NCBI RefSeq assembly: GCF_000221045.1
Contig: NC_015856.1
Location: forward strand, 806,001 to 870,000
Length of the DNA stretch: 64,000 bases
Direction of reading: 5' to 3'
DNA from: Collimonas fungivorans Ter331
Lineage (GTDB): Bacteria; Pseudomonadota; Gammaproteobacteria; Burkholderiales; Burkholderiaceae_D
Below, piece by piece: positions 17,823 to 31,059 of this stretch (position 1 is the first letter of the stretch; every line of letters begins with the position of its first letter). The translations under genes and the position numbers were made by a program. Under the pieces are notes generated by a model, which searched no databases, was not told the origin of the DNA, and worked only from the letters and a program-made list of their open reading frames with translations.

Positions 17823-17906
17823 TTAGTTAGTCCAGGATTGCCAGCGTCGCCAAAGCCAGGCCTCAGGGGCGGCCAGGTAGACGGAGTGTTTTTTGTCGAG
17901 AAACAT
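17823..17906 (-). CDS. trpL: trp leader peptide, four Trp codons in the last eleven residues
   Basis: A 27-residue reading frame, MFLDKKHSVYLAAPEA followed by WLWRRWQSWTN, with Trp at positions 17, 19, 22 and 25. It starts 20 bases past the gph stop and ends 104 bases before trpE. Clustered Trp codons followed by a hairpin and T6 form the classical ribosome-mediated attenuator: Trp starvation stalls the ribosome and prevents the terminator. The Shine-Dalgarno is weak (AAACCACTC before the ATG). The frame continues upstream without stop into gph, so the exact start is inferred from the ATG. Confidence 0.8.
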   Translation of the reverse strand: MFLDKKHSVYLAAPEAWLWRRWQSWTN

Positions 17907-17926
17907 GAGTGGTTTAGATAAAGCAG

Positions 17927-18625
17927 TCAGTGACTTATATGTTGTGCTGCAACGAGCAGTGAAGCGACTATACCATCGGAATCGACATCTTGTATAGACT
18001 CGCCGTGATTGTATCCGTAGGGTACATTGAACACCGGGCAACCGGCGGCGCGCGCCGCCTGGGCGTCGTTGCTGGAGTCGCCGATGGCCACTACCTGCGC
18101 CGGCTGCAGCTGGAAATCGGCGCATACCGCCAGCAGCGGCATCGGGTCGGGTTTTTTCAGCGGGAAGGAATCGCCGCCGTAGACCACCTCGAAATAACCG
18201 CGCAAGCCGGTTTTTTCCAGCAGCGCTTCGGCGAACAGCAGTGGCTTGTTGGTGACGCAGGCCAGGCGCAGGCCTTTGGCGCGCATGGCTTGCAAGCCGT
18301 CCACCACGCCCGGGTAGAGCGTGGCGTAGCTGCCGTTGACCACGGCGTAGTGGCTTTGATAGGAATCCAGTGCGGCGCTGAAGCGCAGCTCCACCTCCGG
18401 CGCCGGATAATCGACGCCGAGCACGCGCCGGATCAGGTTTTCGCTGCCTTTGCCGACAAAATCGACGATCGTCTGCTGCGCCAGCGGCGCCAGGTCCAGT
18501 TCGGCGCGCATGCGGTTGACGGCGACGTGGAAATCCGGCGCGGTATCCAGCATGGTGCCGTCAAGGTCGATGATGGCGGCGGCGATGCCCTTCAGGGCGA
18601 GGATGCCTGGCGCTGCAGTGGTCAT
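17927..18625 (-). CDS. gph: phosphoglycolate phosphatase
   Basis: A 232-residue HAD hydrolase that clears 2-phosphoglycolate. HAD motif I is DLDGTMLDT, motif II is [10 protein letters not shown], the lysine and motif III/IV region reads [16 protein letters not shown] and [16 protein letters not shown]. Its start overlaps the rpe stop by four bases (ATGA), so rpe and gph are translationally coupled. The rpe-gph-trpE order is a known betaproteobacterial arrangement; the attenuator between gph and trpE lets the trp genes respond separately. Confidence 0.95.
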   Translation of the reverse strand: MTTAAPGILALKGIAAAIIDLDGTMLDTAPDFHVAVNRMRAELDLAPLAQQTIVDFVGKGSENLIRRVLGVDYPAPEVELRFSAALDSYQSHYAVVNGSYATLYPGVVDGLQAMRAKGLRLACVTNKPLLFAEALLEKTGLRGYFEVVYGGDSFPLKKPDPMPLLAVCADFQLQPAQVVAIGDSSNDAQAARAAGCPVFNVPYGYNHGESIQDVDSDGIVASLLVAAQHISH

Positions 18626-19287
18626 ACGCTTGCCAGCTGGGTCCGCATGGCGTCGATCACGGCTTTGTAGTCAGGCTTGCCGAAGATGGCCGAGCCGGCG
18701 ACAAAGGTATCGGCGCCGGCCTTGGCGGCGGCTGCGATGTTGTCGATCTTGATGCCGCCGTCGACTTCCAGCATGATTTCGCGGCCCGAGGCGTCGATGC
18801 GCTGGCGCGCTTCGGCGATTTTCTTGAGCGCTTCCGGGATGAACGACTGGCCGCCGAAACCTGGGTTGACCGACATGATCAGGATGATGTCGATCTTGTC
18901 CATCACGTAGTCCAGGTAATGCAGCGGCGTGGCCGGGTTAAACACCAGGCCGGCCTTGCAGCCGTGGTCGCGGATCAGCTGCAGCGAACGGTCGACGTGG
19001 TCCGATGCTTCCGGGTGGAAAGTAATGATGTTGGCGCCGGCCTTGGCGAAGTCCGGAATGATGCGGTCTACCGGGCGCACCATCAGGTGGACGTCGATCG
19101 GCACCTGCACATGCGGCCGGATCGCTTCCAGCACCAGCGGGCCGATGGTCAGGTTGGGAACGTAATGGTTGTCCATCACGTCGAAGTGGATCATGTCGGC
19201 GCCGTCGCGCACGACATTGCGTACTTCCTCGCCCAGGCGGGCGAAGTCGGCGGAGAGGATACTGGGAGCGATACGATAGGTTGGCAT
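18622..19287 (-). CDS. rpe: ribulose-phosphate 3-epimerase
   Basis: A 221-residue TIM-barrel enzyme interconverting ribulose 5-phosphate and xylulose 5-phosphate in the pentose phosphate pathway. Signatures include [34 protein letters not shown], the [19 protein letters not shown] stretch and [11 protein letters not shown]. First gene of the rpe-gph unit and divergent from apaG across about 170 bases. Confidence 0.97.
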   Translation of the reverse strand: MPTYRIAPSILSADFARLGEEVRNVVRDGADMIHFDVMDNHYVPNLTIGPLVLEAIRPHVQVPIDVHLMVRPVDRIIPDFAKAGANIITFHPEASDHVDRSLQLIRDHGCKAGLVFNPATPLHYLDYVMDKIDIILIMSVNPGFGGQSFIPEALKKIAEARQRIDASGREIMLEVDGGIKIDNIAAAAKAGADTFVAGSAIFGKPDYKAVIDAMRTQLASV

Positions 19288-19456
19288 GGCGGCAATCCAG
19301 GAAGGGCGCTAAAAAGAGCGCTATTTTACCCTTTAGGCTCGCACCTGGCTGCCTTGCAGCTTGCGTCCGGGGATAAATTCGTGTGCAATGACCTGCTATA
19401 TAGAGTATCTGAGAGTATCTGCAGTATTAATCAAGGAAACCCGCGAGGAAACCAGC

Positions 19457-19831
19457 ATGGCCGCCTATGAATTTACCGTTTCTGTCAAAACGCAGTACCT
19501 GGAAGAGCAGTCCCAGCCTGACAGTTCGCACTATGTATTCGCCTATGCGATCACGATCAAGAACACCGGGCAGGTCGCGGCCCAGCTGATTTCACGCCAC
19601 TGGGTGATCACCGACGCCAACAATCATGTCGAGGAAGTACGCGGCCTGGGCGTGGTCGGCCACCAGCCCCTGCTGCAGCCGGGCGAGCAGTTCGAATACA
19701 CCAGCGGCACTTCGATGGCGACGCCGCAGGGTTCGATGACGGGCGAGTATTTCTGCGTGGCGGAAGACGGCGAGCAGTTCGAGGCGCGCATTCCGGAATT
19801 CATCCTGTCCCTGCCGCGCACCCTGCATTGA
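19457..19831 (+). CDS. apaG: Co2+/Mg2+ efflux protein ApaG (DUF525)
   Basis: A 124-residue immunoglobulin-like beta-sandwich protein. The conserved YVFAYAITIKNTG and QLISRHWVITDANNHVEEV stretches and the GVVGHQPLLQPGEQFEYTSG loop identify ApaG. In enterobacteria its loss affects metal resistance; biochemical role uncertain. The ATG at 19457 has GAGGAAA upstream; a 32-residue upstream extension is not conserved in character and is rejected. Confidence 0.95.
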   Translation: MAAYEFTVSVKTQYLEEQSQPDSSHYVFAYAITIKNTGQVAAQLISRHWVITDANNHVEEVRGLGVVGHQPLLQPGEQFEYTSGTSMATPQGSMTGEYFCVAEDGEQFEARIPEFILSLPRTLH

Positions 19832-19859
19832 TGCATTGGCGTTGCGCATTGACGTTGAA

Positions 19860-20003
19860 CTATTGGGGCTGGCCGTCGTCTTTTGGGGGTACCGGTCTGG
19901 CGGGCGGCTTGCGCTCCGGCTTGCGGCCGGAAAACATGGTCCACCAGACAATGAATGCAAATAACAAGAAGGCGAAACACGCTTCGAGAGCCACTAACCA
20001 CAT
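19860..20003 (-). CDS. small single-pass membrane protein, 47 residues
   Basis: A short frame reading MWLVALEACFAFLLFAFIVW, then WTMFSGRKPERKPPARP, then VPPKDDGQPQ. It has one hydrophobic helix (about residues 3-22) and a basic, proline-rich tail, with AGGATT six bases before the ATG. The start lies 12 bases from the divergent mltA start, and the gene ends 28 bases past the convergent apaG stop, so it fills the gap exactly. I do not recognise the family and give no function. Topology suggests the tail is cytoplasmic. Confidence 0.65.
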   Translation of the reverse strand: MWLVALEACFAFLLFAFIVWWTMFSGRKPERKPPARPVPPKDDGQPQ

Positions 20004-20015
20004 AAAGAATCCTAA

Positions 20016-21215
20016 ATGCTATTTAAACGTATCAGTCTACCCGCTTCTGCTGCCTTCATCATCGCACTCAGTCTAGCTGCCTGTACTACCACCCCAGTCA
20101 CCCCGCCGGCGCCGGAAGGTCCGCGCCAGCCGGGCACGCCGACGGCGCCGTCCGCCGCGCCCGGCGCCAACTTGCGCGCGACCACCTTTGCCGCTCTGCC
20201 AGGCTGGGGCAGCGACGACTTGCGCCAGGTTCTGCCGGCGTTCCTGACTTCATGCTCGACCCAGGCGCGCAAGAGTGACTGGAAAGAGCCTTGTGCGGTG
20301 GCGGCGGGCCTGGACGGCAATAATGAAAGCGCGATACGGACGTTTTTCCAGTCCTTTTTCACGCCTTATCAGGTGATCAATCCTGACGGCTCGGACAACG
20401 GCCTGGTGACCGGCTACTACGAGCCCTTGTTGAAAGGTTCGCGCAAGCGCGGCGGCCCATACCAGACGCCGATCTACCGGGCGCCGGAAGACTTGCTGAC
20501 GGTCGAGCTGGCCAGCATTTATCCCGAACTGAAGGGTTTGCGCCTGCGCGGCCGCCTGGTGGGGAGCAAGGTGGTGCCTTATCCGAATCGCGCTGAACTG
20601 GACAAGTCCGGCGTGCTGGCGGGCAAGGAAATCCTGTGGGTGGACGATCCTATCGACGCTTTTTTCCTGCAGGTCCAGGGTTCCGGCCGGGTCCAGATGA
20701 ATGACGGCAGCAGCATCGTGCGGGTCGCTTATGCCGATCAGAACGGCTATCCCTACAAGTCGATCGGCCGCTACCTGGTGGATAAAGGCGAGCTGACCCT
20801 GGCCCAGGCTTCGGCGCAGGGGATCAAGGCCTGGCTGGCGGCCAATCCGGGCCGGCAGCAGGAGTTGCTGAATGCGAATCCGAGTTATGTCTTCTTTAAA
20901 GAGGAAAAAGTGACGGATCCGAGCAAGGGGCCGAAAGGCGCGCAAGGCGTACCGCTGACGCCGCTGCGTTCGATCGCGGTGGATCCGCAGTTCGTTCCGC
21001 TCGGCACGCCGGTATTCCTGGCGACCACGCAGCCGAACAGTAATGCGCTGCTGCAGCAGCTGGTGGTGGCGCAAGATACCGGCGGCGCCATCAAGGGCGC
21101 GGTCAGGGCCGATTTTTTCTGGGGGTTTGGCAATGAGGCCGGCGACAAGGCTGGCCGCATGAAGCAGCGCGGCATGATGTGGCTGCTGCTGCCGAAGCTG
21201 GCCGCCGCGCGCTAA
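20016..21215 (+). CDS. mltA: membrane-bound lytic murein transglycosylase A
   Basis: A 399-residue outer-membrane lipoprotein that cleaves peptidoglycan to anhydromuropeptides. The lipobox LAAC is at Cys23, followed by a Pro-rich linker. MltA/3D domain features are VTGYYEPLLKG, FFLQVQGSGRVQMNDG, the NPSYVFFKE segment and AQDTGGAIKGAVRADFFWGFG, which carries the catalytic Asp. The ribosome binding site is poor (AAAGAATCC). Its start is almost back-to-back with the 47-residue membrane protein gene. Confidence 0.95.
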   Translation: MLFKRISLPASAAFIIALSLAACTTTPVTPPAPEGPRQPGTPTAPSAAPGANLRATTFAALPGWGSDDLRQVLPAFLTSCSTQARKSDWKEPCAVAAGLDGNNESAIRTFFQSFFTPYQVINPDGSDNGLVTGYYEPLLKGSRKRGGPYQTPIYRAPEDLLTVELASIYPELKGLRLRGRLVGSKVVPYPNRAELDKSGVLAGKEILWVDDPIDAFFLQVQGSGRVQMNDGSSIVRVAYADQNGYPYKSIGRYLVDKGELTLAQASAQGIKAWLAANPGRQQELLNANPSYVFFKEEKVTDPSKGPKGAQGVPLTPLRSIAVDPQFVPLGTPVFLATTQPNSNALLQQLVVAQDTGGAIKGAVRADFFWGFGNEAGDKAGRMKQRGMMWLLLPKLAAAR

Positions 21216-21224
21216 GGGAATAAA

Positions 21225-21248
21225 GCCCGGCGCCGGCTGGCGGCGGGC
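21225..21248. terminator. GC hairpin between convergent mltA and universal stress gene
   Basis: Stem GCCCG (21225-21229) with CGGGC (21244-21248) and further inner pairs, in the 46-base gap between two convergent stops. No T tract, so only a possible terminator. Confidence 0.4.
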
Positions 21249-21261
21249 CGTCGATGGCTAT

Positions 21262-21699
21262 TTAGCGCAGGACCAGTACCGGGATCGTGGAGTGGGCCAG
21301 CACGCGCTGGGTCTTGCTGCCAAGGAATAACCGGCTAAGGCCGCTGCGCCCATGCGAAGCCATGAAGATCGCGTCGCAATGGTATTTTTCGGCGGCGCTG
21401 ATGATTTCTTCGTCGGGATTGAAGGCTTGCGCTGTCAGCATTTCGCAAGGGACGCCGGCATTCCTGGCGGCGTCGGCGACTTTTTGCACATTGAGCTTGG
21501 CCAGCGCCAGCATGTTTTCTTCATAGGTGCCGGGGTCGGTGGCCATGGTGCTTTCAGCCATCGGCGAGAACGGGTAGGGCTCGGCAACCGAGAGGGCAAT
21601 GATCCTGCCGCTGCTGAATTTGGCAAATTCAATCGCTGTATTGATGGCCTTGTCCGACAGGTGGGAGCCGTCGGTAGGTACAAGAATGGTTTTGAACAT
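21262..21699 (-). CDS. universal stress protein, UspA family
   Basis: A 145-residue UspA-fold protein. It begins MFKTILVPTDGSHLSDKAI and ends with the ATP-binding pattern SHGRSGLSRLFLGSKTQRV, matching G-2x-G-9x-G(S/T), so it probably binds ATP. The ATG at 21699 has GGAGG upstream; 13 residues of upstream frame are dropped. Stand-alone gene. Precise stress role unknown. Confidence 0.93.
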   Translation of the reverse strand: MFKTILVPTDGSHLSDKAINTAIEFAKFSSGRIIALSVAEPYPFSPMAESTMATDPGTYEENMLALAKLNVQKVADAARNAGVPCEMLTAQAFNPDEEIISAAEKYHCDAIFMASHGRSGLSRLFLGSKTQRVLAHSTIPVLVLR

Positions 21700-21923
21700 G
21701 GCTTGCCTCCTTCTGGTTGAAAAAGGTGTGTCGGTCAAAATCTGGCGATCTTGTCGGTAATATAGAGCCTTGATTCAAGAGCCTTGCTTAAATGTATAGA
21801 CTGTTTGCAGGCAGGAAGATTCCTTGGATTTCTGTAAAGATTCCGCGTTACAGTCATCCTATCTCTTATATAGCGGCGCTACAATTAAGTTTATTCGACT
21901 CGAGTTACTAAATGGGATCTGCA

Positions 21924-22700
21924 ATGACATACGAAAACATTCTGGTTGAAACACAAGGAAAAGTCGGCCTCATCCACCTGAATCGCCCCAAGGCCCTGAA
22001 CGCCCTGAACGACCAGCTGATGAGCGAGCTGGGCGAGGCTTTGCTGAAGTTCGACGCTGATCCCGAGATCGGCTGCATCGTGCTGACCGGCAGCGACAAG
22101 GCGTTTGCCGCCGGCGCCGACATCGGCGGCATGGCCGAGCTGAGTTACATGGATGTGTTCAAGGGCGACTACATCACTCGTAACTGGGAGAAGATCCGCA
22201 GCGTGCGCAAGCCGGTGATTGCCGCCGTAGCGGGGTTTGCCCTGGGCGGCGGCTGCGAGCTGGCCATGATGTGCGACTTCATCATCGCTGCTGACAACGC
22301 CAAGTTCGGCCAGCCGGAAATCAAGCTGGGCATCATTCCCGGCGCCGGCGGCACCCAGCGCTTGCCGCGCGCCATATCGAAGTCCAAGGCGATGGACATG
22401 TGCCTGACCGCGCGCATGATGGACGCCGCCGAAGCAGAGCGCGCCGGCCTGGTGTCGCGCGTGGTGCCGCTGGAAAGGCTGCTGCAGGAAGCGCTGGAAG
22501 CGGCGATCGTGATTTCCTCGATGTCGTTGCCGGCAGTCATGATGATCAAGGAATCGGTCAACCGCGCCTATGAAACCACCCTGGCGGAGGGCATCAACTA
22601 TGAGCGCCGCCTGTTCCACAGCACCTTCGCTACAGAGGACCAAAAGGAGGGCATGCAGGCCTTCCTGGGAAAACGTTTACCCGTTTTTAAAAATCTTTAA
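21924..22700 (+). CDS. enoyl-CoA hydratase
   Basis: A 258-residue crotonase-family enzyme that hydrates 2-trans-enoyl-CoA in beta-oxidation and related CoA pathways. [24 protein letters not shown] (first catalytic Glu) and [18 protein letters not shown] (second catalytic Glu and oxyanion region) are all intact. I chose the ATG at 21924, which gives the usual family length; an ATG at 21912 would add four residues. The gene ends inside the A/T-rich element before the rRNA promoter. The physiological substrate is unknown. Confidence 0.93.
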   Translation: MTYENILVETQGKVGLIHLNRPKALNALNDQLMSELGEALLKFDADPEIGCIVLTGSDKAFAAGADIGGMAELSYMDVFKGDYITRNWEKIRSVRKPVIAAVAGFALGGGCELAMMCDFIIAADNAKFGQPEIKLGIIPGAGGTQRLPRAISKSKAMDMCLTARMMDAAEAERAGLVSRVVPLERLLQEALEAAIVISSMSLPAVMMIKESVNRAYETTLAEGINYERRLFHSTFATEDQKEGMQAFLGKRLPVFKNL

Positions 22701-22745
22701 CAAATCGCTTGCCATAGGGCGAAATGGTTTGCTATAGTTCGCCTC
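22683..22745 (+). promoter_or_regulatory. rRNA operon promoter with UP-like element
   Basis: TTGCCA (22709-22714) and TATAGT (22733-22738) are separated by 18 bases, with a GC-rich discriminator CGCCTCCC after the -10. An A/T-rich tract at 22683-22706 upstream looks like an UP element; it overlaps the last codons of the enoyl-CoA hydratase. About 450 bases of leader follow before 16S, without a gene. Confidence 0.6.
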
Positions 22746-22988
22746 CCGTTGAGAACGACGCGAAATTACCGAGACAGCGAAGAGAAGTTAGGGCTGTTTT
22801 GAGAGTGGAGTTTGCGAGGGGAAAAGTGGGGTTGAAGGTGATGTGGTTGGTAAGAAGTTTTTCGGAAATGCGTAAAAAAGTAGTTGACGAAAAGCTGGAA
22901 ACGCCACATAATCTCATCTCTCTGCTGCTGACAAACAAAACGATTTGTCGGCGCCGCGAACCGGTAAGAAGGTGACGCGAAGTAGAAG

Positions 22989-22999
22989 GTTCTTTAACA
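22989..22999 (+). promoter_or_regulatory. boxA antitermination site in the rRNA leader
   Basis: GTTCTTTAACA followed by ATTAACAG matches the rrn boxA consensus (TGCTCTTTAACA) that recruits the NusB-NusE antitermination complex. Confidence 0.8.
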
Positions 23000-23002
23000 A
23001 TT

Positions 23003-23024
23003 AACAGTCGATAAGTGTGGGCGT
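23003..23024 (+). other. 5' arm of the 16S processing stem
   Basis: Complementary, with few mismatches, to 24742-24764 just after 16S (for example ATAAGTGTGG with CCACACTTAT). This is the long RNase III stem that loops out pre-16S. Confidence 0.75.
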
Positions 23025-23188
23025 TTGATGGAAGTGCAGCGTCATTCATGTAAATGGGTGGCGTATAACTTAAAACATTAAATGTTCACAAAAGAAGAAA
23101 ATAGGTCGCTTGGTTAAACAAGTGAACTGTCAGTATTTTGAGTGAGCGATAGCAGAGATGCTAGGCAGCAATGCCACAAAACAGAGAT

Positions 23189-24723
<1,535 letters not shown>

Positions 24724-24741
24724 GAGTTTGCATGAAAGTTA

Positions 24742-24764
24742 AGCGTCCACACTTATCGTCTGTT
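24742..24764 (+). other. 3' arm of the 16S processing stem
   Basis: Partner of 23003-23024; see that entry. Confidence 0.75.
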
Positions 24765-24845
24765 AGTTAAGAAGAACAGGTATCGGTCAAAGGCTGTCGT
24801 GCAGAGATGCATGGTAGTTGATGGTAGGCTCGTACTGATCCAAGC

Positions 24846-24922
24846 GGGTCTGTAGCTCAGTTGGTTAGAGCACCGTGTTGATAACGCGGGGGTCGTTGGT
24901 TCGAGCCCAACCAGACCCACCA
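24846..24922 (+). tRNA. tRNA-Ile (GAT anticodon)
   Basis: 77 bases with encoded CCA. The acceptor GGGTCTG pairs with CAGACCC; anticodon loop TTGATAA gives GAT; the T loop is GGTTCGAGCC. It lies in the 16S-23S spacer, the usual place. Confidence 0.97.
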
Positions 24923-24931
24923 AAGATTTCC

Positions 24932-25007
24932 GGGGGTTTAGCTCAGCTGGGAGAGCACCTGCTTTGCAAGCAGGGGGTCGTCGGTTCGATCCCGTCAACC
25001 TCCACCA
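24932..25007 (+). tRNA. tRNA-Ala (TGC anticodon)
   Basis: 76 bases with encoded CCA. Acceptor GGGGGTT pairs with AACCTCC (one G-T pair); anticodon loop TTTGCAA gives TGC. Nine bases after tRNA-Ile. The last seven bases plus two (25003-25009, CACCAAG) can also pair with CTTGGTG at 25014-25020. Confidence 0.97.
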
Positions 25008-25034
25008 AGTTTCCTTGGTGAGAAATAGAAATGT

Positions 25035-25086
25035 CAAACCTAAGTCGGTGCGCAGGAGCGGCATTGGGATTTAGGTTTGGTCTTTT
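25035..25086 (+). other. terminator-like hairpin in the 16S-23S spacer
   Basis: CAAACCTAA (25035-25043) pairs perfectly with TTAGGTTTG (25071-25079), followed by TCTTTTT. It looks like a weak intrinsic terminator just after the tRNAs. It may be a processing structure; read-through to 23S would rely on antitermination. Confidence 0.5.
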
Positions 25087-25105
25087 TAAGATCAAAAGCA
25101 ATAAC

Positions 25106-25117
25106 TGTTCTTTAACA
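25106..25117 (+). promoter_or_regulatory. second boxA, before 23S
   Basis: TGTTCTTTAACA then ATTTAG matches the rrn boxA. Its end overlaps the 5' arm (25116-25133) of a long-range stem that encloses 23S. Confidence 0.8.
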
Positions 25118-25133
25118 ATTTAGAAGAAGTAGT
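25116..25133 (+). other. 5' arm of an outer 23S-enclosing stem
   Basis: CAATTTAGAAGAAGTAGT is perfectly complementary over 18 bases to 28340-28357, more than 3 kb away on the other side of 23S. An inner 14-bp stem, GTTATAGGGACAAG (25332-25345) with CTTGTCCCTATAAC (28205-28218), closes 23S itself. Together they are the likely RNase III processing structure. Confidence 0.8.
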
Positions 25134-25338
25134 AAAGATTCGTCCATGACAAGACATTGTTGTGGATGGGTATGATTGTATCAAATCAAAAAGTATGTAA
25201 AGAGTTCTCAAAAGAGTCCATGGGCGCAAGCTGCATGGACAATGCGAAAACACTTTGGATACGGCAAACGCTAAACTCATAGAAATACCTCTATAACCGC
25301 TTTTTACTTGTGAACGCAGGTAGAAGCTAAAGTTATAG

Positions 25339-28213
<2,875 letters not shown>

Positions 28214-28339
28214 ATAACCTTAGCAGGTTATATGATGAGCTTTTTTGTTTGCCAAGGTGACTATCCTCAACGATAGCAACACCGTTTGGACATTCATACC
28301 CAACCGGGTTCACTCACCCTAGTGAACTCGGTATAAAAA

Positions 28340-28357
28340 ACTACTTCTTCTAAATTG
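28340..28357 (+). other. 3' arm of the outer 23S-enclosing stem
   Basis: Partner of 25116-25133. The 28214-28401 spacer otherwise holds only structure: CCGGGTTCACTC and GTGAACTCGG form a further inverted repeat at about 28303-28332. Confidence 0.8.
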
Positions 28358-28401
28358 CGTTCTTTGTTGCTCCAACCGGAGAACAAAAACGATACAAGTT
28401 A

Positions 28402-28517
28402 TGCCTGATGACCATAGCGAGTTGGTACCACCCCTTCCCATCCCGAACAGGACCGTGAAACGACTTTGCGCCGATGATAGTGCTGCAACCAGTGTGAAAG
28501 TAGGTCATCGTCAGGCT
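28402..28517 (+). rRNA. rrf: 5S ribosomal RNA
   Basis: About 116 bases from TGCCTGATGACC to GGTCATCGTCAGGCT; the two ends form helix I, and CCCATCCCGAACAGG is the conserved loop. Confidence 0.96.
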
Positions 28518-28524
28518 TTTATTA

Positions 28525-28559
28525 AAAAACCCTCTGCATTCAACATGCAGAGGGTTTTT
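28525..28559 (+). terminator. rRNA operon terminator
   Basis: A long stem, AAAAACCCTCTGCAT with ATGCAGAGGGTTTTT, loop TCAAC, directly after 5S. Confidence 0.92.
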
Positions 28560-28684
28560 GCTTTGGGTTTTTGGTTTGCATGACCGATAATTTCCCGCAA
28601 TTTCATCTTTCCGCTAACAAAACCACTGTGTTTTTACCCAGTTGTCCTGTATGATTCATTGATTCACATAAAGGCCATACTGCG

Positions 28685-29263
28685 ATGATAGGTCGTCTTT
28701 CCGGGATTCTGCTCGAAAAAAATCCTCCCCAATTATTAATTGACTGCAATGGCGTCGGCTATGAGGTCGGTGTGCCGATGAGCACTTTTTATAATTTGCC
28801 GGGGCTGGGCGAGAAGGTTGCCTTGCTGACTCACCTGGCGATACGCGAAGATGCGCATGTGCTGTATGGCTTCGGCACTGCCGAGGAACGGAATGTTTTC
28901 AAGCAGCTGATCAAGATCAGCGGCGTCGGCGCCCGCACCGCTTTGTCCATCTTGTCGGGCATGTCGGTGCAGGATCTGGCGCAGGCGATCACCATGCAGG
29001 AGGCCGGCCGCCTCACCAAGGTGCCCGGCATCGGCAAGAAAACCGCCGAACGCCTGTTGCTCGAACTGAAAGGCAAACTGGGAGCCGACCTGGGACCGGT
29101 CGGCAGCCATCATGCCAGCGACATCAGCGGCGATATCCTGAATGCCCTGATTGCACTCGGTTATTCCGACAAGGAAGCGATGCTGGCGCTCAAGCAGCTG
29201 CCGGCTGACGCCAGCGTGTCGGACGGTATCAAATTGGCACTGAAAGCCCTGTCCAAGTTGTAA
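28685..29263 (+). CDS. ruvA: Holliday junction DNA helicase subunit RuvA
   Basis: A 192-residue protein that binds the four-way junction and recruits RuvB. It begins [20 protein letters not shown], has the helix-hairpin-helix segments [19 protein letters not shown] and [19 protein letters not shown], and a C-terminal RuvB-binding domain ending ALKALSKL. ruvB follows after 92 bases. No clear LexA site is seen in front; ruvC is not in the window. Confidence 0.97.
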   Translation: MIGRLSGILLEKNPPQLLIDCNGVGYEVGVPMSTFYNLPGLGEKVALLTHLAIREDAHVLYGFGTAEERNVFKQLIKISGVGARTALSILSGMSVQDLAQAITMQEAGRLTKVPGIGKKTAERLLLELKGKLGADLGPVGSHHASDISGDILNALIALGYSDKEAMLALKQLPADASVSDGIKLALKALSKL

Positions 29264-29296
29264 TCGGGCAGGCTAAAGCTGATCATTATTGCTTTA

Positions 29297-29325
29297 TTGA
29301 TGGTGTAGATGTCTTTTTTTATATC
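29297..29325 (+). promoter_or_regulatory. possible ruvB promoter
   Basis: TTGATG (29297-29302) and TATATC (29320-29325) with 17-base spacing in the ruvA-ruvB gap. Only a consensus match by eye. Confidence 0.35.
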
Positions 29326-29355
29326 TAATCGCTACAGTCTGGCTACAATCCGACC

Positions 29356-30414
29356 ATGAGTATCCAAACCGACGATTTCGCCGAACAACGCATTATCGCT
29401 GCCACGCCTGCTTCGCCGAATGAAGAGGCGATCGAGCGCGCGCTGCGGCCGAAGCAGCTGGACGAGTACGTCGGCCAGGAAAAAATACGCGACCAGCTGC
29501 AGATATTCATTACCGCCGCCAGGCAGCGGCGCGAAGCTTTGGACCATACCTTGCTGTTCGGTCCGCCGGGCCTGGGCAAGACCACATTGGCGCATATCAT
29601 TGCGCGCGAAATGGGCGTCAACCTGCGCCAGACTTCGGGCCCGGTGCTGGAACGCGCCGGCGACCTGGCTGCGCTGCTGACCAATCTCGAAGCCAATGAC
29701 GTGCTGTTCATCGATGAAATCCATCGTTTGTCGCCGGTGGTGGAAGAAATCCTGTATCCGGCGCTGGAAGATTATCAGATCGATATCATGATCGGCGAAG
29801 GCCCGGCAGCGCGCTCGGTGCGCCTCGACCTGCAGCCGTTCACCCTGGTAGGCGCGACCACACGCGCCGGGATGCTGACCAATCCGCTGCGCGACCGCTT
29901 CGGCATCGTCGCCCGCCTGGAATTCTATACGCCGCAGCAATTGAGCAAGATCGTCACGCGCAGCGCTTCCTTGCTGGGGGCGCCGATCATGGACGATGGC
30001 GCTTTCGAAATCGCCAAGCGCAGCCGCGGCACGCCGCGCATCGCCAACCGCTTGCTGCGCCGGGTGCGCGACTACGCCGAAGTCAAAGGCAATGGCGAAA
30101 TCACCAAGCCGATGGCGGATGCGGCGCTGGTGATGCTGGATGTCGATCCGGTCGGTTTCGACATCATGGACAGGAAACTGCTGGAAGCGGTGCTGTTCAA
30201 GTTCGGCGGCGGTCCGGTCGGCCTCGACAACCTTGCCGCCGCCATCGGCGAAGAACGCGACACGATCGAAGATGTGCTTGAACCGTATCTGATCCAGCAG
30301 GGATACCTGCAGCGCACGCCGCGCGGCCGCATTGCAACGCCGCTGGCATACACCCATTTTGGCGTGGCGGCGCCGCGCACCGGGCCGAACGGTGAGTTAT
30401 GGGGGCAAAATTAA
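29356..30414 (+). CDS. ruvB: Holliday junction branch migration ATPase RuvB
   Basis: A 352-residue AAA+ motor. Walker A is [12 protein letters not shown], Walker B is [13 protein letters not shown], sensor and arginine-finger region is [19 protein letters not shown], and the C-terminal winged helix carries [17 protein letters not shown]. Length and motifs are complete. Partner of RuvA just upstream. Confidence 0.98.
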   Translation: MSIQTDDFAEQRIIAATPASPNEEAIERALRPKQLDEYVGQEKIRDQLQIFITAARQRREALDHTLLFGPPGLGKTTLAHIIAREMGVNLRQTSGPVLERAGDLAALLTNLEANDVLFIDEIHRLSPVVEEILYPALEDYQIDIMIGEGPAARSVRLDLQPFTLVGATTRAGMLTNPLRDRFGIVARLEFYTPQQLSKIVTRSASLLGAPIMDDGAFEIAKRSRGTPRIANRLLRRVRDYAEVKGNGEITKPMADAALVMLDVDPVGFDIMDRKLLEAVLFKFGGGPVGLDNLAAAIGEERDTIEDVLEPYLIQQGYLQRTPRGRIATPLAYTHFGVAAPRTGPNGELWGQN

Positions 30415-30466
30415 TTCGCCGATTTCACCCACAGATGCCGATGCAGCAACCGGACAGCTGGCGGCA

Positions 30467-30919
30467 ATGCAGATCTGGGTTGACGCCGATGCATGTCCCG
30501 GCGTCATCAAGGAAATCCTGTTCCGTGTCGCCGACCGGTTGCAGATCGTGGTGACCCTGGTAGCTAACAGGTTGTTAAGGGTGCCGCCTTCGCGCTTCAT
30601 CAAGGCGGTCCAGGTGGCATCCGGTTTCGACGTCGCCGATCGTGAAATTGTTCGATTGCTGCAAGCGGGCGACTTGGTGATTACCGCCGATATCCCGCTG
30701 GCGGCCGATGTTCTTGAAAAGGGTGGCAACGCCTTGAATCCGCGAGGCGAGTTTTATACTAAGGACAACATTCAACAGCACCTGACGATGCGCAATTTCA
30801 TGGATGAGCTGCGCGGCAGCGGCGTCGAAACCGGCGGTCCGGCGGCATTCAGCCAGAGCGACCGCCATCTGTTCGCAGCACAGCTTGACCGGTTTTTGCA
30901 GAAGTCGCGGAATCGATAA
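30467..30919 (+). CDS. YaiI/YqxD family protein (UPF0178)
   Basis: A 150-residue protein of the UPF0178 family (YaiI in E. coli), probably a PIN-like fold. It begins [18 protein letters not shown], with the acidic residues DADACP typical of the family, and carries [19 protein letters not shown] and the NPRGEFYT segment. Start chosen at 30467 because the family begins there and lengths match; the frame extends upstream into ruvB and no good binding site is visible. Function unknown. Confidence 0.9.
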   Translation: MQIWVDADACPGVIKEILFRVADRLQIVVTLVANRLLRVPPSRFIKAVQVASGFDVADREIVRLLQAGDLVITADIPLAADVLEKGGNALNPRGEFYTKDNIQQHLTMRNFMDELRGSGVETGGPAAFSQSDRHLFAAQLDRFLQKSRNR

Positions 30920-31059
30920 GTGTTTCTGATCAAGGCAGGACCGCGGGCCCGGTGTCGTCCCGCAATCCAGGTGTCGAAATGTCAATATTTCTGCGCTTGT
31001 GTAAAAATTGAACGTCACAGACAATACGATAGCCTTCACTAATAGTGTGCAAGTCAACC

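Noticed and set aside
28617-28684. Possible LexA (SOS) box before ruvA at CTGTATGATTCATTG
   Set aside because: The CTGT half is present, but the second half ACAG at the right spacing is missing.
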